Below, in pieces: positions 1-8,433 of a stretch of DNA of 64,000 bases. Made by a program: the position numbers and the translations under genes. Each line of letters begins with the position of its first letter. Position 1 is the first letter of the stretch. Source of the stretch: Bacillus sp. 1NLA3E. Lineage in GTDB: Bacteria > Bacillota > Bacilli > Bacillales > Cytobacillaceae. Under the pieces are notes generated by a model. The model was given only the letters and a program-made list of their open reading frames with translations, did no database searches and was not told where the DNA came from. Where the stretch lies: positions 3,754,001 through 3,818,000 of the forward strand of contig NC_021171.1 of the NCBI RefSeq assembly GCF_000242895.2. Direction: 5' to 3'.

Positions 1-1026
1 TTCTGACAAATGGTAAATTTGCTGTACTAACTCAGTTTCTTCCTTCAAGATCCTACTGTTGTCTACAGCATCAGTTAAAAGAGATTTCGTTTCGTCTTTA
101 TGTTGGTGAATATAGTGCTTAGCAAGGACTTCCTTCTCTAGCAAAACATATAATAACTCAATTTCCTCTTTTACCGTCTCAATTCCAGTTACTACCTCAT
201 CAACTTCTGTCTGTTCCAGAAGAGATAAAAACTTTTGAATCTCCGCCTCTAACCTAACGATCTCTTTCTCAAATTGCAAATGCTCAAGGCAATAGCCCTC
301 TTCAGCCATTTCTTGATAGCCGTCCTTTAATTCATTAATTTGCATAGGCAAACCTGTTTGACAATCTATAAACAGTCCTGGTATCACTTGCATTTTGTTA
401 GTAATTCTCATTAAAGTATCTTTAATTAATAATACAACCTCACGGGCCTCTAGATAATCTCCATTTTCCGTTTTCTCTTCAAACACTTGAAATTTAACTA
501 ACAAATTATCTAATTGTTTTTCAAAAGATTCTACAGCATGACCGAATGTATGGCGATGAGCTAATAATGCCTTTTTACAATCCCGGTACACTTTCATTAA
601 TTCTTCAATTTCTTCATGATTTTTTTGTTCACTTCCAATAAGTTCCTTCAATTCAGACAGTATTTTTTTAATTTTTTCTTCAATGTCCGTAAGGATTGTT
701 TCGATTTTCACTTGAACTTCTTTTGCCTTATTGAAGCGTAACTTATCAATATACTCTTCCGAATCAAATAAAAAATCCTCAATATTTGGAAGCTGTCCAC
801 CAACAATTTCATCCCATTCTTTACGCCACTGGTCGAAGAGTTCTTCTGTTTGACCAGTCATATTTAATTGTTTCACTTTTGACATTTCTTCAAGAACGGG
901 ACGGTTTAAAATATCAATTTTCCAACTTTCAAGCCGATCTATCTCTTTATAATATTTCTTCCTTGTAAAATACCCCAACAATAATATACTAAGCACAATC
1001 ACAATCGTACCGATCACAAATCCCAT
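1..1026 (-). CDS. ezrA: Septation ring formation regulator EzrA (5' part, cut by window edge)
   Basis: Only the first 342 codons lie in the window; the family is usually about 565 residues. The protein starts MGFVIGTIVIVLSIL, a single membrane anchor at residues 2-20. RKKYYKEIDRLESWK follows, then long charged helical stretches typical of the spectrin-like cytoplasmic part of EzrA. The ATG at 1026 has AGGTG 8 bases upstream. EzrA is known to localise to the division ring, restrain FtsZ assembly and bring PBP1 to the septum. It is divergent from hisJ, as in B. subtilis, which supports the call. The frame is open to the left edge with no defect seen. Confidence 0.93.
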   Translation of the reverse strand, partial: MGFVIGTIVIVLSILLLGYFTRKKYYKEIDRLESWKIDILNRPVLEEMSKVKQLNMTGQTEELFDQWRKEWDEIVGGQLPNIEDFLFDSEEYIDKLRFNKAKEVQVKIETILTDIEEKIKKILSELKELIGSEQKNHEEIEELMKVYRDCKKALLAHRHTFGHAVESFEKQLDNLLVKFQVFEEKTENGDYLEAREVVLLIKDTLMRITNKMQVIPGLFIDCQTGLPMQINELKDGYQEMAEEGYCLEHLQFEKEIVRLEAEIQKFLSLLEQTEVDEVVTGIETVKEEIELLYVLLEKEVLAKHYIHQHKDETKSLLTDAVDNSRILKEETELVQQIYHLSE

Positions 1027-1381
1027 TCTGCACACCTGCTCTCACTAAATACGAAGTTCTCATCCGCATCAATGTTTATTTTTTATGATAAACTTTTACC
1101 CTAATTTCTTCGTATGTTTCTCTCGAGATTATTCATTTTGCAGAGAAAAATCTAATATGTATTAAACTTCTACAATGACAAACATTCAAAATATCCATTA
1201 CAATGTTTTTATGATACCATGTAAACGACATTTTTTGACTAATAAATTCTTTTTTTTGGGAGAAATTCTGCCAATAGTAATCATTGTTCAAAAATTTTTA
1301 AGAAAAACGGGAAACCTCCCGAAAATTGCACCCCGTCTAGTTTCAAATATTTTCTTTTTTTAAACAAAGGAGGCATCTTGC
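1027..1381. other. Divergent intergenic region between ezrA and hisJ
   Basis: This AT-rich stretch must hold the promoters of both divergent genes, but I could not fix convincing -35/-10 pairs. A small dyad, CGGGA-aacc-TCCCG, lies at about 1308-1321, some 60 bases before the hisJ start, and could be part of a leader. A 62-codon open frame at 1175-1363 has no ribosome site and looks like chance. Confidence 0.4.
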
Positions 1382-2173
1382 ATGCGAAAAGATGGACACA
1401 TTCACACCCCATATTGCCCACATGGAACAAAGGATTCATTTAAGGAATATGTTGAGAATGCAATTTTTTTAGGGTTCGATGAGATTTCCTTCACAGAACA
1501 TGCTCCTTTGCCAGTTGGATTTCTTGATCCTACCCCCGCCAAAGATAGTGGAATGCCTGCAAATAAAATCGAAACCTATTTACATGATATTGAAATGATA
1601 AAAAAGGAATATTGTAGCCAAATAAAGATCAATAGTGGTCTTGAAGTTGATTTTATCGAGGGCTACGAAGAAGAGACCCGGGAATTCCTAACTATTTTTG
1701 GTCCGAATTTAGACGACGCTATTTTATCTGTTCATTTTTTAAAACATGATAATGAATATGATTGTATGGATTATAGTCCCCAAGTATTTGGAGAAATGGT
1801 CAAAAAATACGGATCAGTTGAAGCGGTTTACAAGAAATATTATGAGACGGTAATGAAATCTGTAAATGCCGACTTAGGACATTATAAACCGAAACGAATT
1901 GGACATATTACACTTGTCCACAAATTCCAAAAAAAGTTTCCAGTTCTTAGCAGTTTTGAGAGTGAGATTAATGAACTGTTCATTACGATTAAGAGAAATG
2001 GTTATGAATTGGATTATAATGGTGCCGGTACAGCAAAACCGCTTTGCCAAGAACCCTATCCCCCAGACTGGGTTGTAGATAAGGCGATTGCCATGGGGAT
2101 TCCGCTTATTTATGGTTCAGACGCCCATCAAAAAAAGGAAATGGGACAGGGGCGTCAGTTTATGAAAATATGA
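1382..2173 (+). CDS. hisJ: Histidinol-phosphatase, PHP family
   Basis: This enzyme hydrolyses L-histidinol phosphate to histidinol, the penultimate part of histidine synthesis. The 263-residue product has the PHP-family metal-ligand pattern: DGHIHTPYCPHG at the start, GLEVDFI near residue 88, SVHFL near 118, IGHITLVHKF near 176 and YGSDAHQ near 245. B. subtilis HisJ is about 268 residues. The ATG is well supported by AAGGAGG 8 bases upstream. It stands alone, convergent with refZ and separated from it by a shared hairpin, rather than in a his operon, as in B. subtilis. Confidence 0.93.
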   Translation: MRKDGHIHTPYCPHGTKDSFKEYVENAIFLGFDEISFTEHAPLPVGFLDPTPAKDSGMPANKIETYLHDIEMIKKEYCSQIKINSGLEVDFIEGYEEETREFLTIFGPNLDDAILSVHFLKHDNEYDCMDYSPQVFGEMVKKYGSVEAVYKKYYETVMKSVNADLGHYKPKRIGHITLVHKFQKKFPVLSSFESEINELFITIKRNGYELDYNGAGTAKPLCQEPYPPDWVVDKAIAMGIPLIYGSDAHQKKEMGQGRQFMKI

Positions 2174-2205
2174 AAAAACATCCTAGCCAAGGCTAGGATG
2201 TTTTT
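2173..2205. terminator. Bidirectional terminator between hisJ and refZ
   Basis: Perfect 11-bp stem ACATCCTAGCC / GGCTAGGATGT with a 2-base loop, an A run on the left and a T run on the right. It can end hisJ on the plus strand and refZ on the minus strand, and it overlaps the last codons of refZ. Confidence 0.85.
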
Positions 2206-2831
2206 AGCATACATTCTTTTTGTTTTTCTGGTTTAGAGCAGACAATTCCTTCAATCCACTTATAGATTTCCTGTAAATATTTATCTGTAAAATATCTTTC
2301 ATGGGGGAAAACATGCAATACTTCCGTTAAATATTGCGTATTTAAAAAAGGTATGGACAGAAGCCCTTTGAACTGAATCATTAAGTATTGAAAAGCGTGG
2401 GGACTAAATTCCTTTGTTTCAACGCCCTGTTCAATGACTGCTTTAAATATATATCGTTCTTTTGCATAATATGTTGATAAAATTTCCCGTACTACTTGTG
2501 AATCAATCGACATTTCACGTAAAACAAACCTAGTGAGTTGGGTATGATTACATTGATAGGTCCAAAGGTTTTCAGCAATTTTTTTTAAACAGTCTGTCGC
2601 ACCAAACTCTATGATGGCATAACCCTTTTCTAGTTCTTCCATGTAGCTCTCAAAAAATACCGTAAGACAGTATTCTAATAAACCACGCTTATTTCGAAAA
2701 TAATAAGAAATATTGGCGGCGTTAATCTTTGCTTCCCTGGCTATGTCCCGTATCGACGTTCCATCATACCCATTTGCATTAAACAACGAGACAGCTGCAG
2801 TGATAATTGCCTCCTTTGAGTTTTTCTTCAT
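2193..2831 (-). CDS. refZ: TetR-family regulator of FtsZ, RefZ
   Basis: A 212-residue TetR-fold DNA-binding protein; RefZ of B. subtilis is about 207. The helix-turn-helix covers roughly residues 20-50, with TSIRDIAREAKINAANISYYF. RefZ is known to bind operator-like motifs near the origin and on the chromosome arms and to help place the septum during sporulation. An upstream ATG at 2870 would add MNGKLFLWGGGGT, but the ATG at 2831 has GGGGGAGG at good spacing and begins MKKNSKEAI as in the family, so I chose 2831. The position next to hisJ matches B. subtilis yttP. No RefZ-binding motif was sought here because those lie elsewhere. Confidence 0.88.
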   Translation of the reverse strand: MKKNSKEAIITAAVSLFNANGYDGTSIRDIAREAKINAANISYYFRNKRGLLEYCLTVFFESYMEELEKGYAIIEFGATDCLKKIAENLWTYQCNHTQLTRFVLREMSIDSQVVREILSTYYAKERYIFKAVIEQGVETKEFSPHAFQYLMIQFKGLLSIPFLNTQYLTEVLHVFPHERYFTDKYLQEIYKWIEGIVCSKPEKQKECMLKTS

Positions 2832-3742
2832 GGTACCTCCCCCTCCCCACAAAAATAATTTGCCGTTCATTCAATCTGTATATTAATAAAAAGATTCTGT
2901 ATCTTTAACTAATCTCCTTTTTATTATTGTCGACAAAGTTTCCTTCATTTCGGCTTAATATGATTCAATACCAATATAATTTTAAATCACGAATGTAAAA
3001 AAAGTTGGTTTGTGTCGAATAATATCGAGAACAAAAAAATAAAAAGCAGAAAGTTTTCTGCACAGGATGTCAAGAAACTCTCGACAGTCTATTCTTTCGC
3101 CTAAAAAATTTAGCGATTAACCGCGTTAATTTATTGTAGTGAAATAATTAATTATGAATAAATAGGCTGTTCAATAGGTTTGTTGATTTCCGTTCCAGGC
3201 GCTTCGCTTTCCGCGGGGCGGGCGCTGAGCCTCCTCGTCGCTAAAGCTCCTGTGGGGTCTCACCTGTCCCGCTACTCCCGCAGGAGTCTTCGCGCCTTCC
3301 ACTTCAATCAACACGTCGGTTCCAATACAGACCTTCCACACAACCAATAAATAATAAAAATAAGTGATGAATTCAATGCTTAAGCCAAAAGAGTCTAGCC
3401 AATGTGAATATGGATTAGTTTCTATTGATGAATGAGACCCGGTTCTCCCCTTTAGATGTTTATCCTTAAGGGGTGTTTTTATAGTTAAAAGGAAAGGACC
3501 TTCTGAAGTTAAAAAGCAGATTTAGGAACTGTTGAGTGACAATAAGTTGTTCCTTTTAAGGGCCAGATTGTGGAGTACTCTTAAATTACGTAGTAGACTA
3601 AATACTGCGTAGCAAAGGACTTAGCTGTAAATCTAGAAAGCTTATATAAAATTTGCAAGTGCCTCAACTGCAATATTGGAGACATTACGGAGTTTGAAAT
3701 ATAAGTGATTTATGCAAAAAGTATGGCGAAGGGGCTGAGCTA
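2832..3742. other. Gene-free accessory stretch with repeats
   Basis: About 0.9 kb without a supported gene. It holds a degraded hairpin block at 3040-3100, with GCAGAA/TTCTGC and TCGAC motifs like those at 8441-8490. It also holds one GC-rich repeat at 3163-3313, a terminator-like hairpin at 3447-3480 (CCCCTT/AAGGGG then a T run), and GGGCCAGATTGTGGAGTA at about 3560, close to GGGCGCGATTGTGGAGCA at 8123. It replaces ytsP of B. subtilis. Confidence 0.5.
3163..3313 (+). repeat. GC-rich interspersed repeat, family A, copy 1
   Basis: The core carries CCGCGGGGCGGGCG, GGTCTCACCTGTCCCGC and CCCGCAGGAGTCTTCGCGCC. It is bounded by TGTTGAT at 3181 and ATCAACA ending at 3313, which are inverted. AGGCTGTT at 3163 resembles the outer end of copies 4 and 5. 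Base composition is far above the surroundings. Confidence 0.85.
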
Positions 3743-4294
3743 ATGGGAAAGAGAGGTCTATCTGAAAAAGATATCAAAGCCAGATATATTACACCGGCAA
3801 TCACTGATGCGGGCTGGGACATAAAGAAGCAAGTTCGACTTGAATACGCTTTTACGGCTGGTAGAATTATACTCCGTGGAAATATAACTGCCAGAGGAAA
3901 GAAGAAGAGAGCGGACTATGTACTTTTTTACAAAAATAACTTTTCTTTAGCAGTCATAGAAGCTAAGGATAATAATCATTCGGTAGGTGCAGGTTTACAG
4001 CAAGCTATCGACTATGTGAAAACACTAGACATATATTATGTCTACACTTCTAATGGGGATAGCTTTGTGGAGCAGAACTTAATCACTGGTGAAGTAAGAG
4101 AACTTAGACTAAATGAATTTCCATCACCAGAGGATTTATATCAAAGATGTTTAATAGATAAGAACATTAATGAGGTTGAAGAGAAGGTGCTTCTTGAGCC
4201 TTATTACTATGTCCCAAATTATAAGACACCAAGGTATTATCAGAGGGTTGCAATCTATCGAACAGTAGATGCGGTTGCCAAGGGTCAAGAACGC
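3743..4294 (+). pseudogene. Truncated type I restriction enzyme R subunit (HsdR amino end)
   Basis: About 184 residues match the start of a type I restriction HsdR subunit: MGKRGLSEKDIKARYITPAI, then the nuclease-domain core with VIEAKDNNHSVGAGLQQAIDYVK (the E-x-K end of a PD-ExK site), and NYKTPRYYQRVAIYRTVDAV just before the helicase part. The whole helicase motor is missing. At about 4294 the frame runs into IS66 transposase sequence. The ATG has GAAGGGG upstream. No hsdM or hsdS is in the window, so this is a dead fragment that cannot cleave as a normal enzyme. An intact family member would be around 800-1000 residues. Confidence 0.8.
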
Positions 4295-4940
4295 GATTAT
4301 CACGTGCTCGATCTTTCCTTGAAAGTTTCATTGAAGGCTTTTCTGGAACGATTATCTGTGATGGTTATTCTGCCTATGACAAAATTGAAGGTGTCACTTT
4401 CGCAAATTGTCTCGCGCACGATCGTCGCTACTGGTTGAAAGCGGAGAGCAAAAATGGACAAATCGGTGTAAAATATTGTGATGATTTATATCGATTAGAA
4501 AGACAATTCAAACACCTGTTTCCGAGTAAGCGAAGAAAAAAACGGCAAAAATGCACTTGCGAAGAAAGCCGAATATACTCTAAACAGAGCGAATGGACTA
4601 AAAGCATTTTTGATGGATAGTCGCATCGAAATTGATAATAATCCAGCTGAAAAGGCTATCCCTCCAAGTGTGGTTGGTCGCAAAAACTGGCTCCACTCTG
4701 TTAGTGAAGCTGGTGCAAAAGCCAACGTTATCTGTTTAAGTATTGCAGAAACTGCAAAAGCAAACGGTGTAGATTCTACCGTTATCTCTTGAAGCTACTT
4801 ACGGAATTGTCAAATCTAGATATCTATCAACATCCAGAAATTTTGAATCAATATGTGCCTTGGTCAAAAATGATCCAAGCTGAATGCGGAAAATGAAATA
4901 ACCGTATATCTGATAAAAAATTCATGATATACGGTTATTT
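4294..4940 (+). mobile_element. Decayed IS66-type transposase 3' remnant
   Basis: Three reading frames together give the C-terminal half of an IS66 transposase. FIEGFSGTIICDGYSAYDK appears from about 4330, then CLAHDRRYWLKAES, then in another frame SRIEIDNNPAEKAI, VVGRKNWLHSVSEAGAKANV and, near 4800, LLTELSNLDIYQHPEIL. The last frame ends at the TGA at 4896. At least three frameshifts break it, so it is not functional. The 15-bp stem AAATAACCGTATATC / GATATACGGTTATTT at 4896-4940 directly follows the stop and may be the element end or a terminator. The 5' half and the accessory IS66 genes are absent. Confidence 0.82.
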
Positions 4941-5035
4941 GTCAAGTGTACCAGAAAGGTGCGCTTATTTTTATAATTCGGGCTTACTATCTACCAATAA
5001 GGAAACAAGTTAAATAAAAATAAATCGTTGACTGG

Positions 5036-5072
5036 GAAAGGAGTTGGCGAAATTTTCGCCAACCCCTTTCCT
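5036..5072. terminator. Strong hairpin downstream of the membrane-protein gene
   Basis: Stem GTTGGCGAAA / TTTCGCCAAC with AAAGG/CCTTT flanks, near-perfect over about 15 bp. It lies about 100 bases beyond the stop of the minus-strand gene at 5171 and may terminate it. Confidence 0.5.
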
Positions 5073-5170
5073 CTTTAGTGTCATTGAGGATCTACATAAT
5101 CTTGTTGCTATTAGATCAATATCTCCCCGATTAATTGCTCAGGTCGCATACGCGATCGCGCACGAGAGAC

Positions 5171-5962
5171 TTACCAGATGGGTTTCTTCCCATTGGGAAG
5201 AAGCTCCTTCTTGGGGTGCTTGGAGCAACGATACATGTTGTAGCAAGCCAGCGCGGTTGTCACGATGCCGCATAAGTAGTACCACGGAGTGTCGAAGAAC
5301 GGCGAAACGGCCAGGTACCAACTCAAACCTGGGATCCACATGAGCGCGATTTGGATAACGATGAAGAGCTGCACGCCCATGGAGTTGCCAGCCCTCGTAT
5401 TTTCCGCTCCGCGCCTCTCCCAAAACTTCCAAGTCCAATAGGCAAAGACATAATTCGTAAAGGGGTAGATGATGAAGATTGCTGCGTTGTCGGCCCCGCC
5501 AAGCATCGCCAGCGCATACGCGTTGACGCTGAAAGCCACAACGACCATTCCAAGGGCGTAAATCCAAGCTGTCTTCTCGCTGATGGGCTCTTTGCTCAAA
5601 AGCCCGAATTCCTCCTGGCGGTTGTGCTTGACGCCAAAAGATATGCAGATTGCCTCCATGCAAACCCAGATGGGAAGGCCGATGCCCATCACGACGAAAA
5701 GCCAGAAGAAGTCGTAGGCAAATGCCAATTTCCAAAAGGTGAGTGAGCCGATAATATCGATAGTGATCATCCAGCAATGCAACCAAATCGGAAAGACATC
5801 GACCTTTTCACGAAGCATAATGCGTATTGGCCATACGTACATCAGGTACCCAAAGGTCATGCAGAGTATCCATGCGATGATGTTCCCGGTGTTTTCGGGT
5901 ACAAGCGTCATTGCGTCGATGATCTGTTGGGGCATGTTGGCAAGATAATCCATATATTCCAT
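5171..5962 (-). CDS. Multi-pass membrane protein of unknown function, GC-rich
   Basis: I do not recognise the family. About 263 residues with six or more hydrophobic segments: NIIAWILCMTFGYLMYVW, LHCWMITIDIIGSLTFW, FFWLFVVMGIGLPIWVCM, TAWIYALGMVVVAFSVNAYA, AAIFIIYPFTNYVFAYW, and QLFIVIQIALMWIPGLSW with WYYLCGIVTTALACY near the end. The C-terminus is basic (KHPKKELLPNGKKPIW). No signal or catalytic motif is evident. The gene is visibly GC-rich compared with the AT-rich DNA around it, which suggests transfer from a higher-GC donor. AAAGGAG precedes ATGGCTATG; I chose the second ATG (5962), with 5968 nearly as good. It is divergent from a TetR regulator, which may control it. Confidence 0.7.
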   Translation of the reverse strand: MEYMDYLANMPQQIIDAMTLVPENTGNIIAWILCMTFGYLMYVWPIRIMLREKVDVFPIWLHCWMITIDIIGSLTFWKLAFAYDFFWLFVVMGIGLPIWVCMEAICISFGVKHNRQEEFGLLSKEPISEKTAWIYALGMVVVAFSVNAYALAMLGGADNAAIFIIYPFTNYVFAYWTWKFWERRGAENTRAGNSMGVQLFIVIQIALMWIPGLSWYLAVSPFFDTPWYYLCGIVTTALACYNMYRCSKHPKKELLPNGKKPIW

Positions 5963-6034
5963 AGCCATTAACTCCTTTCTTTTCCGTATGCGTACGGTGT
6001 CAATAGAATTTTCTAAAACAAATGCTTTCATAAA

Positions 6035-6172
6035 TTAGACGAATGATAACAGGCCAAGAAAGATGGTTAAGAGTATTAAAAAACTTGTTCTGTTAACCCA
6101 TCATGACATCAGAAGTATGATTAGCCAATAGATCAGACCAAAATTAACACTTCCTAAAATATTCCCAAACAT
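6035..6172 (-). pseudogene. Possible interrupted small hydrophobic ORF
   Basis: Read from the ATG at 6172 the frame gives MFGNILGSVNFGLIYWL and IILLMS, then TGA at 6103-6101, then WVNRTSFLILLTIFLGLLSFV and a stop. Two membrane-like segments in one frame around a single stop look like a broken small membrane protein. There is no good ribosome site for this ATG, so chance is possible. Upstream at about 6192-6205 there is AAAGGAGG before a different 15-codon frame. Confidence 0.25.
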
Positions 6173-6449
6173 TTAACACGTAAGTCTCCATATATCTATA
6201 CACCTCCTTTTTGGATAAGATCATATCACGTATTAAATGATTGTTAATTTTAGTTTACATAAAAGTGTTTTTCTTAACGATTTACAAAAGTCTCAAAATA
6301 TACCGTTTTTAATTGATGATATCACCCTAATGTAAATTGTCTTATTATCTTTACTGAGGTATAATAGAGTTTTCGTTATTAGGTAATAAGTGATACCTGT
6401 TGCCTATTTTGTTCCAAGCACCCCTAGATTGGTGAAAGGAGTGGTAACT

Positions 6450-6995
6450 ATGAATACTAAAAATGCTAATTCAAAGCTGCTATTAGTAAGATCACTCAAA
6501 GAGTTAGTGCATACAAAAGCATTTTCTAAGATTTCTGTTGAGGAAATAGTGGGAAATTGCAACTTGTCGAGACAGACATTTTATAAGAATTTTTATGATA
6601 AATATGACTTATTAAGTTCTTTATATGAAACGGATACAAAAGACATTTTTAAACAGTACTATGCTGATAAAGACTTTGTTGAGTTTACTTCTTCCATTAT
6701 GAAATACTTTAGAAATAATAAAACTTATATGAAACTATTATTTGATATTGATGCCCCAAATTTATTTTTAAATTTTTGGAATGAATATAGTGTAACTTTT
6801 ATAATAAAAGAAATAGGGGAAAAAAGAATCACTACTGAGTTGATGGTGGCTATTTATCATTTTTGCTATGGCAGTTATTTTGTAATTCATAAATGGTTAA
6901 TACATGATTTGAAAGAGCCCTGTGAGGAAATTGCGTATTTCATTGTGAAGAGCATGCCCGATATATTAAAACCATATCTTCAGATATCGATTTAA
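6450..6995 (+). CDS. TetR/AcrR-family transcriptional regulator
   Basis: A 181-residue regulator. The N-terminal helix-turn-helix reads KISVEEIVGNCNLSRQTFYK at about residues 30-50, followed by NFYDKYDLLSSLYE. The C-terminal part resembles the dihydroxyacetone-kinase-regulator type of TetR proteins (FYKNFYDKYDLL, then YHFCYGSYFVIHKWL). The upstream in-frame ATG at 6390 lacks a ribosome site, whereas 6450 has AAAGGAG at 8 bases. It is divergent from the GC-rich membrane gene across about 480 bases, the usual layout for a TetR repressor and its target. Its own base composition is AT-rich like the host, so the two genes may have different origins. Confidence 0.85.
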   Translation: MNTKNANSKLLLVRSLKELVHTKAFSKISVEEIVGNCNLSRQTFYKNFYDKYDLLSSLYETDTKDIFKQYYADKDFVEFTSSIMKYFRNNKTYMKLLFDIDAPNLFLNFWNEYSVTFIIKEIGEKRITTELMVAIYHFCYGSYFVIHKWLIHDLKEPCEEIAYFIVKSMPDILKPYLQISI

Positions 6996-7064
6996 AATAT
7001 TACCACCATAGTCTCCCAAAAAGCTAACCAAAATTGCGCATGGTTAAATAGAGAGCATATAACT

Positions 7065-7112
7065 AAGGACTGGGGCCTGTTATTGATGAACAAGCCTCTC
7101 AGTCCTTTTTAG
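7065..7112 (+). terminator. Terminator after the TetR gene
   Basis: AAGGACTG ... CAGTCCTT stem with additional GG/CC pairing inside, ending in a T run (CCTTTTTAG). It is 70 bases after the TetR stop. Confidence 0.7.
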
Positions 7113-7181
7113 TTTGCACTTAACCTTTAAGTTGAGATAGAAGGGTACTTCAAGGATTTTTCGCAAATTCAGATTTGTTGT

Positions 7182-7520
7182 TTGGTAGTAAATGGAAAAA
7201 CAGAAACAATAAATGAAGCCGATACGGAATTATGCGAAACGGTTAAAATGGCACTTATAAGTAGCCTAAGAGAACCAGTAGATAAAGCAATTGTTGAAAT
7301 CTACAAAGACGATGAAGATGTACCTGAAGGTCTCACTTGGGCTTCATATGACACAGAAATCCTTAAAATAAAACAGTTATATGGAATTAGTGGAATATAT
7401 GAAATAACGCTTAAAGTCTACCCTTACTATCGTGCTCATATGGGTTAAGGGGAAGATGAAGTTGTGATAAATACAACAGGTAAACTCATAAGTTATAGGC
7501 ACTTAAAAACATATCCTTGA
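7182..7520 (+). pseudogene. DUF3888-like protein, broken by a stop codon and lacking its amino end
   Basis: The visible frame (TTG at 7182) reads ADTELCETVKMALISSLREP, then IYEITLKVYPYYRAHMG, and stops at TAA 7446-7448. The same frame continues after the stop as GEDEVVINTTGKLISYRHL to TGA at 7518. The joined sequence has the look of a DUF3888 protein, a small secreted Bacillus family whose middle ends in a PY...H..GED motif. The expected signal peptide is missing upstream and there is no ribosome site. I read it as a pseudogene with an N-terminal loss and one nonsense change; the family match is from memory. Confidence 0.6.
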
Positions 7521-7535
7521 ACTTCACTAACGAGG

Positions 7536-7566
7536 GCATTACTGGAATAACGGTAATGCTTTTTTA
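7536..7566 (+). terminator. Hairpin with T run; shares its stem with 51457-51480
   Basis: GCATTACTGG / near-complementary arm, followed by six T. The 24-base stem-loop is nearly identical to the reverse complement of 51457-51480, so it is both a terminator shape and a dispersed repeat. Confidence 0.7.
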
Positions 7567-7577
7567 TTCAAGTAAAG

Positions 7578-7605
7578 GGCGCAAATCTCTAACACGAGAT
7601 GCGCC
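7578..7605 (+). repeat. Family B hairpin repeat (GGCGC...GCGCC)
   Basis: GGCGCAAATCTC / GAGATGCGCC with a short loop, followed by a T-rich tract and TTGGCC. Other members are at 55035, 60066 and 62833. Confidence 0.65.
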
Positions 7606-7701
7606 TATTTTTGTTAAGGATCATTTGGCCGAAAACAATAAATGTATATTTATGGTAATATATATTTGTGGATAGCGAAAAAAAGATGGGAGGAATTCGT
7701 T

Positions 7702-8001
7702 GTGCCGATCTGTCAAAACTGTGGAACAAAATGGTCTTGGTTTAGTTCTATAAAGAAATTATTGACGTTTCGTAAAAGTATGAAATGTAATCATTGTGGG
7801 AAAATTCAATATCAAAGTACATCTTCGAGAAATACTACATCTTTAGTAATTTTATTTCCCCTTATCACTATACCAATTATGGTATTATTTGATTTATCTC
7901 TTATTTCTGTAATGCTCTTGGATATTACCATATTATTTTTAGCTCTATTAGTTATGCCCTTATTTCTGAAATTAACTGATAAAGAAGAACCTTTATGGTA
8001 A
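7702..8001 (+). CDS. Small membrane protein with an N-terminal zinc-ribbon (TIGR04104-like)
   Basis: A 99-residue protein starting with a four-cysteine ribbon: CQNCGTKWSW and, about 27 residues later, CNHCGKIQYQ. Two hydrophobic helices follow (SLVILFPLITIPIMVLF and VMLLDITILFLALLVMPLF). This matches the small cxxc_20_cxxc family of Bacillus proteins, whose function is not known. An ATG at 7642 is in frame but has no ribosome site; the GTG at 7702 has GGGAGG 8 bases upstream and puts the ribbon at the N-terminus as in the family, so I chose it. No partner gene is adjacent. Confidence 0.72.
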   Translation: MPICQNCGTKWSWFSSIKKLLTFRKSMKCNHCGKIQYQSTSSRNTTSLVILFPLITIPIMVLFDLSLISVMLLDITILFLALLVMPLFLKLTDKEEPLW

Positions 8002-8260
8002 AAAAGAGGCTGCAACAGACAGTTCCATTTCAAATCCTCATATCAACTCGAACGAGTGCGTTTGTGAAAGAAGGACTAATATACTATAGATAAAAATTTT
8101 CTAGTTTTAATCTTCAGCAATCGGGCGCGATTGTGGAGCAAAACCATTAGGAAATGCTCAAACTTTTTTATAGAACCAAAACTTAAATCTTCTTAAAAAG
8201 AATCCATTTTGGTCAATCTTTATTTCAAAGTTACACCTGCCTACTATCCCCATAGTCACG

Positions 8261-8390
8261 GTCAAAAAACAAGAGGGTGCAAAGATTCCTGCGGGACAGG
8301 TTGAAATTCCGCAGGAGCATTAGCTTTGATGTGGCTCACCACCCGCCCCTAAAGTACGCGAAGCAACTGGAGCAGAAATCACCAAGTCCG
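8261..8390 (-). repeat. GC-rich interspersed repeat, family A, copy 2 (degenerate)
   Basis: Recognisable blocks in order are TTCCTGCGGGACAGGTTG, CCGCAGGAGC, GGCTCACCACCCGCCCCT and GCGAAGC. They match copy 3 with many changes and losses. The inverted TGTTGAT ends are no longer clear. Confidence 0.6.
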
Positions 8391-8433
8391 TTAGCATAGA
8401 CAAACTCATATAAAAAATCATTGTTCTGACCAA

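Noticed and set aside
1175-1363. 62-codon frame between ezrA and hisJ
   Set aside because: No ribosome site, no recognised pattern, and it lies in the needed promoter region.
5139-5971. Several overlapping open frames on both strands over the GC-rich membrane gene
   Set aside because: GC-rich DNA has few stops in any frame. Only the 5171-5962 frame gives coherent membrane spans and an AAAGGAG site.
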